Assembly (NCBI GenBank): GCA_017469955.1
Contig: JAFUFJ010000009.1
Location: forward strand, 186,001 to 250,000
Length of the DNA stretch: 64,000 bases
Direction of reading: 5' to 3'
DNA from: Prevotella sp.
GTDB taxonomy: Bacteria; Bacteroidota; Bacteroidia; Bacteroidales; Bacteroidaceae
Below the pieces are notes generated by a model. The model was given only the letters and a program-made list of their open reading frames with translations. It had not been told where the DNA came from and did no database searches. Every line of letters starts with the position of its first letter. Position 1 is the stretch's first letter. The translations under genes and the position numbers were made by a program. Shown here one piece after another: positions 28,170 to 37,782 of this stretch.

Positions 28170-29162
28170 TCATGACATATATACATGTCCTTTTCTGTAG
28201 GCAGATGGCAGCAGCCGGCTGGCAATTCGCTTGACCATGTTGTAAACTTGTGGCATCGTCTGAGACAGGCGAAAAGCTATTGACTTGCGACAAGCTGCTG
28301 AAAAGAGGTGAGCATAGTGCCGCTCTACGCTCATTCGATATTCCAAGAAGCCCTTCCGTACAACTTCATTGCCCGTCTGTTGAGCTGCGACACAGTACTG
28401 GTCAAGAACGTGTTTGTAGGTAATGGCCATATCGAAGACATACTCGGGATAGTGCATCTGCACGAACTTCAGCCGTTCCTCATACCCTCGAAGCAAGTCA
28501 AGATTCTTCAGTGAGAACGCGCCGGAGATGCCCGACGCGCGCTGGCGATAGTAGTAGAGTGGCGCGGGCACGATGCCGTAGCAGCTGATATCGTGCATTA
28601 CGAGGTGTTGCCAGTACGCATCCTCATAGTATTTCCCCTTGGGGAACTTGTGCCTTTTCACAATGTCTGCCCGATAGAGTTTTCCCCATGCAAAGTTCTT
28701 CACGTAGTCGTTTTGGATTAGCTGAAGCATCGCATCATGCTGGTCAAGCACGAATGGTTTCTTGTGGCGACGGTCATAGAGCAGGTGGTCATCGTAGGCA
28801 TAATAGAAGCCTCCCTGCACCACCTCACAGTCATTGACAGTGGCAAAATCATAAAGAGGTTTGATGCCATCAGACACAAGCCAGTCATCGCTATCCAAAT
28901 AGTAGATATATTTGCCCTTGGCTGCTTCCGTACCTACATTGCGGGCATCAGAGAGCCCTCCATTCGCTTTGTTGATGATTCGAGTGTTGGGATGTTTCTC
29001 TGCATATTCTTCGCATATACGCGGTGATTTGTCTGTTGATCCATCATTTACAAGAATCACCTCCATATCTTCAATGGCAGCTTGGGCATACACCGTGTCA
29101 AGGCATTGTCGCAAAAATTCCTCGACATTGTAGACGGGAATGATAATAGAAACAGTTAACAT
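28170..29162 (-). CDS. Glycosyltransferase, GT2
   Basis: 330 residues. The N-terminus is SIIIPVYNVEEFLRQCLDTV, with VNDGSTDKSPRICEEY, NGGLSDARNVG and the metal-binding YYLDSDDW, i.e. a complete GT-A core. The C-terminal third is helical and typical of Bacteroidetes capsule GT2 enzymes. It overlaps the end of the interrupted acyltransferase by 7 nt, as expected if that gene is normally translated. Confidence 0.88.
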   Translation of the reverse strand: MLTVSIIIPVYNVEEFLRQCLDTVYAQAAIEDMEVILVNDGSTDKSPRICEEYAEKHPNTRIINKANGGLSDARNVGTEAAKGKYIYYLDSDDWLVSDGIKPLYDFATVNDCEVVQGGFYYAYDDHLLYDRRHKKPFVLDQHDAMLQLIQNDYVKNFAWGKLYRADIVKRHKFPKGKYYEDAYWQHLVMHDISCYGIVPAPLYYYRQRASGISGAFSLKNLDLLRGYEERLKFVQMHYPEYVFDMAITYKHVLDQYCVAAQQTGNEVVRKGFLEYRMSVERHYAHLFSAACRKSIAFRLSQTMPQVYNMVKRIASRLLPSAYRKGHVYMS

Positions 29163-30162
29163 GGTGCAGCAAGCAAGTTAAGACCTTTGTTTACCAATTT
29201 TGAATGTAAGGTTGCTATCAGATAGGAAAGGGTTATCCCCACCAGCATCTGCAAGAACAGCGGTATTGGCGTATCTATAAGGAAACGATAAGTATATCTA
29301 TATATAAACTCGTGCCAGAGATAGAGTTCCAAGGAGTGACGGCCTGTGTAGTTGCCTATGTCCATGCACCCCTCCTTGATTTTCAGCAATGGTGACCGTG
29401 TGAGGGGGGTAAAACTCTTGCAATTGCTACACATAGGTATGCAATGCCCACAGACAGTATGATGTAGGTGAAGGCATCGTTGAACCTGTGCAGTCCAAGA
29501 CTGCCAGCCATTCTGTAAACGGCCGCTATAATGATGGCAAGGAGGCTTGCTACCTGCATCCGTTTGCTCGTTGATAATGCGCCAGTCGCAACAAAGATGC
29601 CCATGCAGAAAGCTGGAAAACGCGATGTGTATGAAACCATCTATCCCGTCTTTGCCAGCAGAGTGGCTGCTATGGCCAGCAGGTATACGAGACACAGCGT
29701 TAGATAGCCAAACCGGTCAAACGCCCAGCGCAGCAACGGCATGACGAGATAATAGGCCAAGATGACAGCAATAAACCACTTGTCGAGACTCAGGATGGTA
29801 GTCCAGTCAGATGTCACCTCATGCACCCCCGTAGGATAGCCTCCACGCCCCACAGGCAACACATGGTCGATGGCATAGCGCACAAGGCCACAAGTGATGC
29901 ACAATGGCAGCAGGCGAAGCAGGCGGCGCTTGTAGAATGCCAGGGCGGAACCATTCTTATTCAGCGAATAGTAAAGGCCAAATCCAGAAACAAAGAAGAA
30001 GATATCAACACCCCAATGGCCATACACATGAAAGAGGAAGAACAGCACGTGCACCTTTCCCCATATCCAACTTTGGTGAAACAGCATGATGCACAGCATG
30101 GCTATGCCCATGATGCCGGTGCGGTGCTGACGGATGGTGTCGGTAAGTTTTGTTGTCTTCAT
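29156..30162 (-). pseudogene. Acyltransferase-3 family membrane protein, interrupted twice
   Basis: From the ATG at 30162 (MKTTKLTDTIRQHRTG) the frame runs through HWGVDIFFFVSGFGLYYSL, typical of membrane O-acyltransferases, to TAG at 29641-29643. The same frame then continues from the adjacent ATG (29638-29640) as MVSYTSRFPAFCMGIFVATG. It is lost again at a run of six C on the coding strand (29404-29409 as G); one more C would continue it as PLTRSPLLKIKEGC..TGRHSLELYLWHEF to TAA at 29156. Intact, it would be ~335 residues, the normal size. The in-frame stop cannot be fixed by tract slippage, so this copy may be truly dead or read in two parts. Role: O-acylation of the glycan (inference). Confidence 0.75.
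29404..29409 (+). repeat. G6 tract (antisense) in acyltransferase pseudogene
   Basis: Six G on the plus strand, six C in the coding strand, flanked by TAAAACTCTTG. The acyltransferase frame shifts exactly here; seven would restore it. Confidence 0.6.
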
Positions 30163-30166
30163 TAAT

Positions 30167-31345
30167 TTAGTCGAGTAGTGAGAGTAATTGACGGGCAGAA
30201 GCTGTGTTTCTAATTGCGGAGGTGTTAACATCAGCTCGCGGAGCATTTAATGCGCGTATTATACCTTGAGCGATATCTGAGGCTTCCATTCCTACTACAA
30301 ATCCGTTCTCCCTGCTTCTCAGTTGCTCACGAGCACCAGTAAAATCTGTGGCAACAACAGGACTACCAAAACATAAGGCCTCAGCCAACGTTATGCAGAA
30401 TCCTTCATGGCGCGAGGGCTGAACATAGATATCGCAGTCGCGCATATAGCTGTAAGGATTGGTCTGTGTGCCCAAGAACACAACACAGTCCTCAAGTCCA
30501 AGCGCTTTAATATCAGCTTTGCAGTTCTCCATATCCTTGCCATCGCCTACGAAATACCACCTTACGTTATGGCCATTTTCCCTGACACTCTTCAATGCTT
30601 TGATAGCCACGCGCTGCCCTTTCTCAGGGGATATACGCCCCACGGTCAGAATCCGTTTACCCTCAAAGCTGTCTGTGAATGCATCGCCCTCTTCCGCCAG
30701 CTGTCTTACTTGCAAAGGGGATACGATATTGTGAAACACCTCTGTCTTCTGCTTAAATTGAGGAAATGTCTTGTCAAAAATTTCTTTGCCAGCCTCAGAC
30801 ACGATGAAAATACGCTTATAACCCTTGTATAATTGCGCCGTCATACCCTTGTCTATGCCAAACTTGGAAATATCGAAATGTATCCAACCCACTTTATTGG
30901 TGGCTTTCACTTTATTGCATGTCACAAAATCAATATCGAATGTTGGCCCTGCATAAGCTACTGCCAAGTCGAAAGTACCTTCAATGTCGGACTCGTGTTC
31001 CATTAGTGCTTCCATCCAAAAGTAGCTGTTTTTGTTCAATTTGCTATAAATATAGGCAAGTGCAAGTTTTATCAATGTCCAAGTTACTCCTTCTGCGAAC
31101 AGCTTTCTCCTTAATGTTTCCAGTGGTGGGCGCTGAAGGGCCTGCCAATTGTTGGCTATGCAGTCAATTTGGTGGATGGTCACTTCTTTGGGTAGCATAG
31201 CAAAAAAGCCTCCCTGCTTGTGTGCTAAAGCCACATGCACATCATATTGCGTTAGGTCAATTGCTGAAAGCAATCCCAAAAGCGATTTCTCTACTCCACC
31301 GACATTCATTGAGTAGAGCAAAAAAAGTATTTTCTTGCGATGCAT
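30167..31345 (-). CDS. Glycosyltransferase, GT4
   Basis: 392 residues. The N-terminus KKILFLLYSMNVGGVEKSLL resembles the 25348-26532 and 24036-25351 proteins. The C-terminal half has ILTVGRISPEKGQRVAIKAL, WYFVGDGKDMENC and the E-x7-E motif (EGFCITLAE). The three GT4 genes probably share an origin. Intact, with no G tract. It ends 4 nt before the acyltransferase start. Confidence 0.87.
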   Translation of the reverse strand: MHRKKILFLLYSMNVGGVEKSLLGLLSAIDLTQYDVHVALAHKQGGFFAMLPKEVTIHQIDCIANNWQALQRPPLETLRRKLFAEGVTWTLIKLALAYIYSKLNKNSYFWMEALMEHESDIEGTFDLAVAYAGPTFDIDFVTCNKVKATNKVGWIHFDISKFGIDKGMTAQLYKGYKRIFIVSEAGKEIFDKTFPQFKQKTEVFHNIVSPLQVRQLAEEGDAFTDSFEGKRILTVGRISPEKGQRVAIKALKSVRENGHNVRWYFVGDGKDMENCKADIKALGLEDCVVFLGTQTNPYSYMRDCDIYVQPSRHEGFCITLAEALCFGSPVVATDFTGAREQLRSRENGFVVGMEASDIAQGIIRALNAPRADVNTSAIRNTASARQLLSLLD

Positions 31346-31495
31346 GGCTGTAAGCTATATTATCATCTATGTCCCTCCATCTTCCTTTTTCCCCAGCTCC
31401 ACAGGAACAAGCGACCGACCGAAAACCTGCACAAAACAGATATAAATAGTAATTTAGGATCCATTACCTTATATTTACAAAGCAACCCTACAATA

Positions 31496-32055
31496 TTATA
31501 AGGAACATCTACTTGATTCTATTGCGACTCCAATAAGTTGTTCTGCTACACGTTTCGCAATGATAGATTTCAACTCATTTCCACCAAATAGCTGTATAAA
31601 GACCAAATCAATATCAAGCGACGAAGCGATGAACTTGATTTTCTTGTCTGGACTTTTAAAATGACCAGCACTTTCTGGCAAAACCCGATAAACGCCTGTC
31701 GTATCTTGAAGAAAATAAATATCGAATTTAGCTGAGAGAAAAAGCCATAGAGGCCAATCTTCCATAGGCCATGATGCTCTTTGAAACTTGGTATTCTTGA
31801 TACAGATTTTTTCTAAAACATGTGGTAAGCGTTATCACCCGATTATCGACCAAGAGATGCTTATAATCTGACTGTGTCGACCATCCCTTTCTGAAAGCCC
31901 CATCTTCTTGCATGAAGATGTCAGCTTGGGTGTAAACCAGCCTACTCAATCTGATGCCTCTAAAATATTTACCTGTTTTTGCAATTTGAGAGCATCTGTC
32001 CTATAATCGTCGCCTTCACAGAGTGCAATATACTTTGCCATCGCATTATCTTTGT
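31496..32055 (-). pseudogene. Glycosyltransferase GT2 remnant with frameshifts
   Basis: Three overlapping frames together give a GT2 C-terminal part: KYIALCEGDDYRTDALKLQK (frame ending TGA near 31950), then VYTQADIFMQEDGAFRKGW..VITLTTCFRKNLYQEYQ (to ~31770), then MEDWPLWLFLSAKFDIYFLQ..GVYRVLPESAGHF to the stop at 31496. The first ~80 residues are missing and at least two frameshifts occur, neither at a G tract. The piece resembles the intact GT2 at 34319-35365 in its CEGDDY and PLWL segments. A decayed gene; 31346-31495 otherwise holds nothing I can identify. Confidence 0.75.
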
Positions 32056-33338
32056 CAATGATATTTGAGAGATTTTATTGCATTGCTGGTTTCCATGGCT
32101 GCCTTAATTGCCACATCCATGTTGTAATATTCCCAATCAGCAAAACGGCCAGTAGTATAGAAACCGTAAGTTGAAAGAAATTTCTTCAACTCGGTTATCA
32201 TCTGACGTGTCCGCCCATTTTGAATTGGATAGGTGTACGGATTGAAGAGATGGGTAATGTAGCGGGGTGACAATGGCATCTGCCGAAGGTTTTGCCTGAT
32301 GACATCCTCTGAGATGGCATCAGTAAACTCAATCGTTCCTGTCATTGTGTGGCTCTCCCCATTGTTGGTCGGAGAGAAATTGCCTGTGCAAATAATGCGG
32401 TGAGCCTCGTACTGATTGCTGGGCAAATAAACCCAACTATATGGATTTGGGGAAATTTCGCAAAAGACAGTAGTTGTTCCGTGATATTCGAGGACTTCTA
32501 TCTCTTGCGAGAATCCGCACAACTCCAGATTCTTCAGCAACGTTGGGAGTTGCTTGATATTTCCGCAAAACACGACATAATCGAACGACTCACATCCGGC
32601 ACCTGCGCAGACCTGCCACGTTCCATCTGGCATTCTCTCTATCTCGCATACATCAGCATTACATTTGATAGAGAGGCCATGGGAGAGGCGGTCTATGATA
32701 AACTGTGAGCCATTGTTCTTCTCATACCAAAAAGAGCTATGCACAAATGATTTCTCTTCAACTTGCTTGAAATTGTTGTATATGATTTCCTCAACCGTGG
32801 GCATCGGCAATTTGCCTTCTAACCAGGTAATGGGTACGTCGTTGAGTCGTCTGCGCCATATCTTTTCATTGTATGGCTTGAAATATATGTCATAGAGTGT
32901 CTGTCCGAAACGTTGTACTAAGAATTCCTCAAAATTGTCAATCCCCGCAATGTTGTTTCCTGCCTTGCTCATCAATACCAAGTCATGCGCTATCTTTCTG
33001 ACGATTTCGTCTGGCAGCATATATGCGTGGTTTTCTATAGGATAGGGAATGATTTGCTGATTGCCCATCCACACCACCGAATTCCGCTCTGCCTTGACAA
33101 ACTCCGCATCCTTATCGAAGAAGCCCCAAAACCATTGCAGCACATCCTCATACTTGGAATTGAACACATGGCCTCCACAGGTGTGAAATAAGCCTCCATG
33201 CACACGCTGGCATCTCAGCAAACCGCCAGGGACTGATTCTTTCTCGAAAACTGTAACAAAGAACTGTTCTCTCAACAAATGGGCTAACGAAAGCCCTGAG
33301 ATCCCCCCCCCAATTATGGCTATTCTCCGTTTCATCAT
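32055..33338 (-). CDS. FAD-dependent oxidoreductase, UDP-galactopyranose mutase-like
   Basis: About 427 residues from ATG 33338, whose ATGA overlaps the previous stop. The N-terminal FAD motif IIGGGISGLSLAHLL is followed by FEKESVPGGLL, then HTCGGHVFNSKYEDV and FKPYNEKIWRRRLNDVPITW, patterns seen in UDP-Galp mutase-like flavoproteins of polysaccharide loci. It may produce a furanose sugar donor. Sequence identity to genuine mutases cannot be judged here. The glycines of the FAD motif are encoded by nine consecutive G, so the gene is in frame but sits on the longest G tract in the window. Confidence 0.75.
   Translation of the reverse strand: MMKRRIAIIGGGISGLSLAHLLREQFFVTVFEKESVPGGLLRCQRVHGGLFHTCGGHVFNSKYEDVLQWFWGFFDKDAEFVKAERNSVVWMGNQQIIPYPIENHAYMLPDEIVRKIAHDLVLMSKAGNNIAGIDNFEEFLVQRFGQTLYDIYFKPYNEKIWRRRLNDVPITWLEGKLPMPTVEEIIYNNFKQVEEKSFVHSSFWYEKNNGSQFIIDRLSHGLSIKCNADVCEIERMPDGTWQVCAGAGCESFDYVVFCGNIKQLPTLLKNLELCGFSQEIEVLEYHGTTTVFCEISPNPYSWVYLPSNQYEAHRIICTGNFSPTNNGESHTMTGTIEFTDAISEDVIRQNLRQMPLSPRYITHLFNPYTYPIQNGRTRQMITELKKFLSTYGFYTTGRFADWEYYNMDVAIKAAMETSNAIKSLKYH
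33303..33311 (-). repeat. G9 tract in the FAD-binding motif (frame ON)
   Basis: Nine G on the coding strand form the three glycine codons of GGGISG, about ten codons after the start. A gain or loss of one base would truncate the protein early. Confidence 0.85.
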
Positions 33339-34303
33339 GATATTTTGTTTAAGATGTCTTTCAACATGGCCACACGGTTTGAGGAATAGTGACATGAAAG
33401 GTACTCGCTGTATTTCTCCATGTCTGCGCTCTCGTTGCGGGCTTTATCTAACTTTAACTCGAAATCGCAATAACTGTCACACGAAGAAGCAATATGTTCC
33501 ATGTTGTAGTATTTCGTGTCAACATTCTCTGGGTAGCGTGCTATCACGTGACACCCTGATGCTATTAGCTCCAGCCATCGGGGAGTAACCTGGTTGTATC
33601 CATTACGCCACTCATGTTCGCCATCTATGCCCTGGGTCGCATATAATGCACATCTGGCCTGCTGGGTAAGATGCATATAGTCTTCTCTCGTAATGATATT
33701 TCCGACCAACTCTCCCGTTGATGTGTAATATGAAAAACTCTTCGTGTCTTTTCTGAGAACATACACAAAATCGGGGTGCTTTTTCGCATATTCCTTAAGG
33801 AACCCCATGAGAACAGAATTCTGACGGCCCATCAACACTAAATCGAATTTCTTCTCGAAGCGTGTTTCTCCCGTAATCTTATATTTGTCTGATATGGACA
33901 GAGGCAAGTGAGCAATAGGCAAGCGGGTGTTGTTTTCCTTTAAGAACACATACGCTTCCAAACTGGATATAAGCACTTGTTTATGCTTGCTGTATGCCCG
34001 CTCAAAGCCAGCAATCTTTTTTTTTGTCAGATTAAAATCTATAATGCAGGGTAACACCTTGTGGTTGTTCCAGAAATTATAGTTACCTGCACTTAGATCA
34101 TAACGAAACAGGTTGCCTTTGCCTAACAATACAATGTCGTCAAGTATAGGGAGTCTGAACGCGTGTGGATTGACTGATACTTTGGGTTCTTCCCATATAG
34201 GAATACCCATCTCCCTTGAGAAAATGTCTTCCCACTCAAAAACTATCTGCCAAAAGAAACGTTTGTCTATGGCACGACATGAAGAGATTCTTTCAATTTT
34301 CAC
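33335..34303 (-). CDS. Putative glycosyltransferase, GT-B (CgeB/GT1-like)
   Basis: 322 residues, no signal peptide. The middle (FDLVLMGRQNSVLMGFLKEY, YVLRKDTKSFSYYTS) and C-terminal parts (RNGYNQVTPRWLELIASGCHVIA, ARYPENVDTKYYN) match the donor domain of CgeB-like GT-B proteins, in which the [NT]xR..E..ASG segment binds the nucleotide. The N-terminal half is poorly conserved. Assigned from fold-level resemblance and from its place between GT2 and flavoprotein genes. Confidence 0.65.
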   Translation of the reverse strand: MKIERISSCRAIDKRFFWQIVFEWEDIFSREMGIPIWEEPKVSVNPHAFRLPILDDIVLLGKGNLFRYDLSAGNYNFWNNHKVLPCIIDFNLTKKKIAGFERAYSKHKQVLISSLEAYVFLKENNTRLPIAHLPLSISDKYKITGETRFEKKFDLVLMGRQNSVLMGFLKEYAKKHPDFVYVLRKDTKSFSYYTSTGELVGNIITREDYMHLTQQARCALYATQGIDGEHEWRNGYNQVTPRWLELIASGCHVIARYPENVDTKYYNMEHIASSCDSYCDFELKLDKARNESADMEKYSEYLSCHYSSNRVAMLKDILNKIS

Positions 34304-34318
34304 AATTATAGAATTTTA

Positions 34319-35365
34319 TCAAAATCTAAGATAACCAGTATGTATTCTTACACCAAGCTTTGCGAGCAGTATAGATAAAATCAGTTGAGGATATTTAATG
34401 AAAAAGAGTTTAACATTATATATACCAAGGTAAGACAAGCAATCCTTAACAAAAGACATTTTTCTTCTCAATAGTTCCGAGATGGCATAAGGAGCTATAA
34501 AATTGTAAACGAATTTTTGAGCGGCCCGTGTTCTCTCAATCCTACACAAACTGAAAATATTGGAGAAAAAACGATTTTGCAATGGTTGTCTATTTGAGCC
34601 AGAGTAAACGCCTCCATCATGGATACGATAACATCCCATGTTATCTTTCATTAGGTAACAACAACCTTGAGTAAAGAGTGCAAAGTAAAGCATCATATCA
34701 ATTTTTACATCATATTCCGTATATTTGGATTTGTTTAAGGCATCGGCCTTATACATTGTAGTCAAGATTTTTGTAAAGAAATGTTCTCGCAAATAGGAAT
34801 CCATACTAAGAATGATACCGTCACCCTCAAATTTTATGTTCAGTTCATGTGGTCTATAAGAAGACTTGTTTTGTATCCATTCAGTATAGTCATGAACACA
34901 AAATGCGACATTTTCATTGTTTTCCAAAACACCTACTTGTCTTTCCAGCTTCTCCGCTGCCGTCCAATAGTCATCTCCCTCGCATAGGGCAATGTACTTT
35001 ACATCTATGTCCCATTCCGCCCACAAGTGGGCTTTATCCTTGCGCTGCGAATAGTAGTTCTCCTTGAGGAAGATGACGAGGAAATAGCAATTGGGGTTGG
35101 TGCGGTGGTGGGCGTAGACGAAATGGGCCTCGTCGGTGGTCCATTCGCTTCGTCCTTCTTCAACCTCTACCTGGAAATGCTGGTCAAGATATTGACGGAT
35201 GACATCTTGCTCTCCGTCGGTGCTGGCATCGTCGCAGATGATAGCGAGGAAAGGGAAAGTGGTCTGTTGCATACAGAAGCCGTTCATGGCATCGGTGATG
35301 TAGGCAGACTGGTTGTAGGTCATGCAATGGATGCTGACCAGGAAATCAGGGTGCTGGGGTATCAT
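34319..35365 (-). CDS. Glycosyltransferase, GT2
   Basis: 348 residues. The N-terminus VSIHCMTYNQSAYITDAMNG is followed by IICDDASTDGEQDVIRQYL and the metal-binding LCEGDDYWTAAEKLERQV, a subgroup of GT2 frequent in Prevotella and Bacteroides capsule loci. It overlaps the flippase gene by 4 nt. The frame is intact. Confidence 0.88.
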   Translation of the reverse strand: MIPQHPDFLVSIHCMTYNQSAYITDAMNGFCMQQTTFPFLAIICDDASTDGEQDVIRQYLDQHFQVEVEEGRSEWTTDEAHFVYAHHRTNPNCYFLVIFLKENYYSQRKDKAHLWAEWDIDVKYIALCEGDDYWTAAEKLERQVGVLENNENVAFCVHDYTEWIQNKSSYRPHELNIKFEGDGIILSMDSYLREHFFTKILTTMYKADALNKSKYTEYDVKIDMMLYFALFTQGCCYLMKDNMGCYRIHDGGVYSGSNRQPLQNRFFSNIFSLCRIERTRAAQKFVYNFIAPYAISELLRRKMSFVKDCLSYLGIYNVKLFFIKYPQLILSILLAKLGVRIHTGYLRF

Positions 35366-36810
35366 TTCTTAAGAATGTTTTCTTTAAATATACTCAACGA
35401 ATAAGACATGTCTCTATTATTAAACACATATGACAATCCTATATATATAAGTATCCCAAGGATAGTTCCACTTACCAATTGCAACAGATAGGAAGAAAAA
35501 TGAATGGACAGCAAGAACACAATGCTGCCCATGAAAATTGAAGACAGCAGACTGGGCGTCAGATCCTTCATCTGTGTAAGATATCCGACACCTATCAATT
35601 TTCCTGTATAAAAAGTGTTCACAATAAGGCATATCAAAGAACCTGCAATATTTCCTATACACAACCAGAATACGCCGTAACGTATTGCTGTAAAAAGGAT
35701 TGACAGACCGATAATTTTCTTGATGATTTCCAGTCGCAAGAACAAGTCTGAACGTCCACGAACCATCAGCAAGTTGAGGTTTAACGCGTGGATAGGATAC
35801 CACATCATGGAGAAGCATATCACCTGCAACAAAGGAATTGCCGGTGCCCATTTTTCAGTAATCAACAACAACACGAAAGGCTTGGCTAAAGCTGCAAGAA
35901 GCATCATAATAGGGAAAACCACAAATCCTGACAAACGGATCATTTTTCTATAAACCGACGCCAAAAGATATTTGTCATCCTGAACCTTTGCCAACACGGG
36001 AAATGTCACTTTTGAGAGCATATTTGAAGCCGTGGTCGAAGGTATTGAAGCGTAGCTTCGAGCCTTGTCATAGTAGCCCAAATCAGATGAAGAGAACTTT
36101 TTACCTATTATCAGTGGAGCCAGATTATTATAGGCAGTATCAAGCAAGCCAGAAAGCATGATTTTCGAGCCATAGGCAAAGAATTCCTTAAATGATTTCC
36201 ATGAAAAATTTAGTCCAGGAAACCAATGTTGAAATCGCCAATACATCAAACCGCGGACAAGGAGGCCCAAGAAGTTAGGATATATCAACGACCAAACACC
36301 AAATCCCATAAATGCAAGTATTATCGACACGACACCTATTACAATCGTTGAGGTGACATGAATAATACTCTTAAGCTTAAAATTAAGTTCTATTGACAAT
36401 TTCGTACCCTGAACTGCTATGAAAGACTGTAGAAACATGTAAACGGCATTCACACAGACAATGTCTCTCAGCAATGGTTGATCGTAGAAGCGAGCTATCC
36501 ACGTAGAACTGAAAGCCAGCAATATACTAAAGAACAGAGATAAGGTGACGTTTGTTACATAAACAGTACTGTAATCAATTGGCTCTCTACTATTTTTACG
36601 CACTAATGCATTAGTGAATCCAGAGTCAATAAGTGTATAAGATATTGCAAAGAATATACCAGTCATCGCTATCAGCCCATAATCTGAAGGCATCAACAAA
36701 CGGGCAAGGATGACCCCCTGCACAAAGCCAAAAATCTGCAAAGAAAAGGATTCGGCAAAAGTCCAAAGAAGACCGTTTACCGTTTTTTGACGTATTTCGG
36801 ACATCTTCAA
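35362..36810 (-). CDS. wzx: Polysaccharide flippase, Wzx-type
   Basis: 482 residues with about 12-14 hydrophobic segments. The N-terminus EIRQKTVNGLLWTFAESF and RLLMPSDYGLIAMTGIFFAI are typical of the WzxC-like PST subgroup. It flips lipid-linked repeat units across the inner membrane for the Wzy polymerase. It overlaps the HEPN-like gene upstream and the GT2 gene downstream by 4 nt each, so the unit is tightly coupled. No Wza or Wzc homolog is visible in the window. Confidence 0.88.
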   Translation of the reverse strand: MKMSEIRQKTVNGLLWTFAESFSLQIFGFVQGVILARLLMPSDYGLIAMTGIFFAISYTLIDSGFTNALVRKNSREPIDYSTVYVTNVTLSLFFSILLAFSSTWIARFYDQPLLRDIVCVNAVYMFLQSFIAVQGTKLSIELNFKLKSIIHVTSTIVIGVVSIILAFMGFGVWSLIYPNFLGLLVRGLMYWRFQHWFPGLNFSWKSFKEFFAYGSKIMLSGLLDTAYNNLAPLIIGKKFSSSDLGYYDKARSYASIPSTTASNMLSKVTFPVLAKVQDDKYLLASVYRKMIRLSGFVVFPIMMLLAALAKPFVLLLITEKWAPAIPLLQVICFSMMWYPIHALNLNLLMVRGRSDLFLRLEIIKKIIGLSILFTAIRYGVFWLCIGNIAGSLICLIVNTFYTGKLIGVGYLTQMKDLTPSLLSSIFMGSIVFLLSIHFSSYLLQLVSGTILGILIYIGLSYVFNNRDMSYSLSIFKENILKK

Positions 36811-37736
36811 TATTGCTGTTTGTTTAACAAAGCCTCAAACTTGAGTCCCTGAAGAGCATTTGCTATCTCTCTTCCCTGCTGGCGACCTACTCGTTGAAAA
36901 GCATTTTTCTGTTGCTCCTCAGCAATGGCTTTCACCTCATCCTGAAATACAGGTGAAGCGACGTTCAGTTCCCCAGATTTAAGTTTAGCCTCTACGCTTT
37001 GCTGAGTACCGTTAACAACTTCATCATTAACTTGTTTTTGGAATTTGGAAAACAAATCAAGCACGGCTTTTCCTGTCTTGTCCGTATGTTTTACAAAATA
37101 AATACACTCATCATAGTCTGCTTTCTTCTCATAGATAGCATGAGCAGAAGCTCCATCATGTTCAGCACATACCTTTACCGCAAACAGTTCAGACCCCAAA
37201 CTCCAGTCAATATTGCTAGCATCTTTGTCTGCTACTGGCGTATAGTTTGCATCACGATAATATATATTGAGGATATAAAGAGCACCCATAGCCTGCAAAA
37301 GGTTATCAATGGTGCCTTTCTTCAAATTGTTGGCTCTGTCATGCTTTACTGCTTGATAAGCGATTTGCCATTTTGATGAGCTTGTGCCGCGTTTAAAAGA
37401 CTTATGCAAAGGTGTCAGTACCCTGTCTTCTTCTTTTTCAAGATAAAGGAACGGGGAGGTAACGAAAATTTTCTTCTGGTCAATCTTCCATTTGTCGTGA
37501 AGAAGACCCAAACAATCTGTATCGAAATATAGATCTTTGCCGCTCGGTTTCGTGCCGCCATTTGCGTGATAAAGTTCTTTCGACAACGCTTCACATTCTA
37601 TGGCTGTTCTTACCAGAAGATCGCTAATTTTTGAAGAATACACTTTAAGTTGATCATCATCGATGTGTACAACTTCTGCTAATGCAAGAAATTCTTTTTC
37701 TATCCGCTTATATGCGTTCCAAAATAATTGCGTCAT
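36807..37736 (-). CDS. Uncharacterised HEPN-like protein
   Basis: 309 residues, soluble and helix-rich. Residues 127-134 (AYQAVKHDR) followed by an amphipathic helix (NLLQAMGALYILNIYY) resemble HEPN-domain variants carrying a K/R-H-x-R motif. The rest is not recognised. It overlaps the flippase start by 4 nt and lies 46 nt after a PIN-domain gene. The two may act together, for example as an RNA-targeting toxin or defence pair (inference). It has no visible connection to sugar chemistry. Confidence 0.5.
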   Translation of the reverse strand: MTQLFWNAYKRIEKEFLALAEVVHIDDDQLKVYSSKISDLLVRTAIECEALSKELYHANGGTKPSGKDLYFDTDCLGLLHDKWKIDQKKIFVTSPFLYLEKEEDRVLTPLHKSFKRGTSSSKWQIAYQAVKHDRANNLKKGTIDNLLQAMGALYILNIYYRDANYTPVADKDASNIDWSLGSELFAVKVCAEHDGASAHAIYEKKADYDECIYFVKHTDKTGKAVLDLFSKFQKQVNDEVVNGTQQSVEAKLKSGELNVASPVFQDEVKAIAEEQQKNAFQRVGRQQGREIANALQGLKFEALLNKQQY

Positions 37737-37782
37737 TATCCCAAATATCTATTTCCTTAGATCTATAGTTCCTTTTAAAGGT

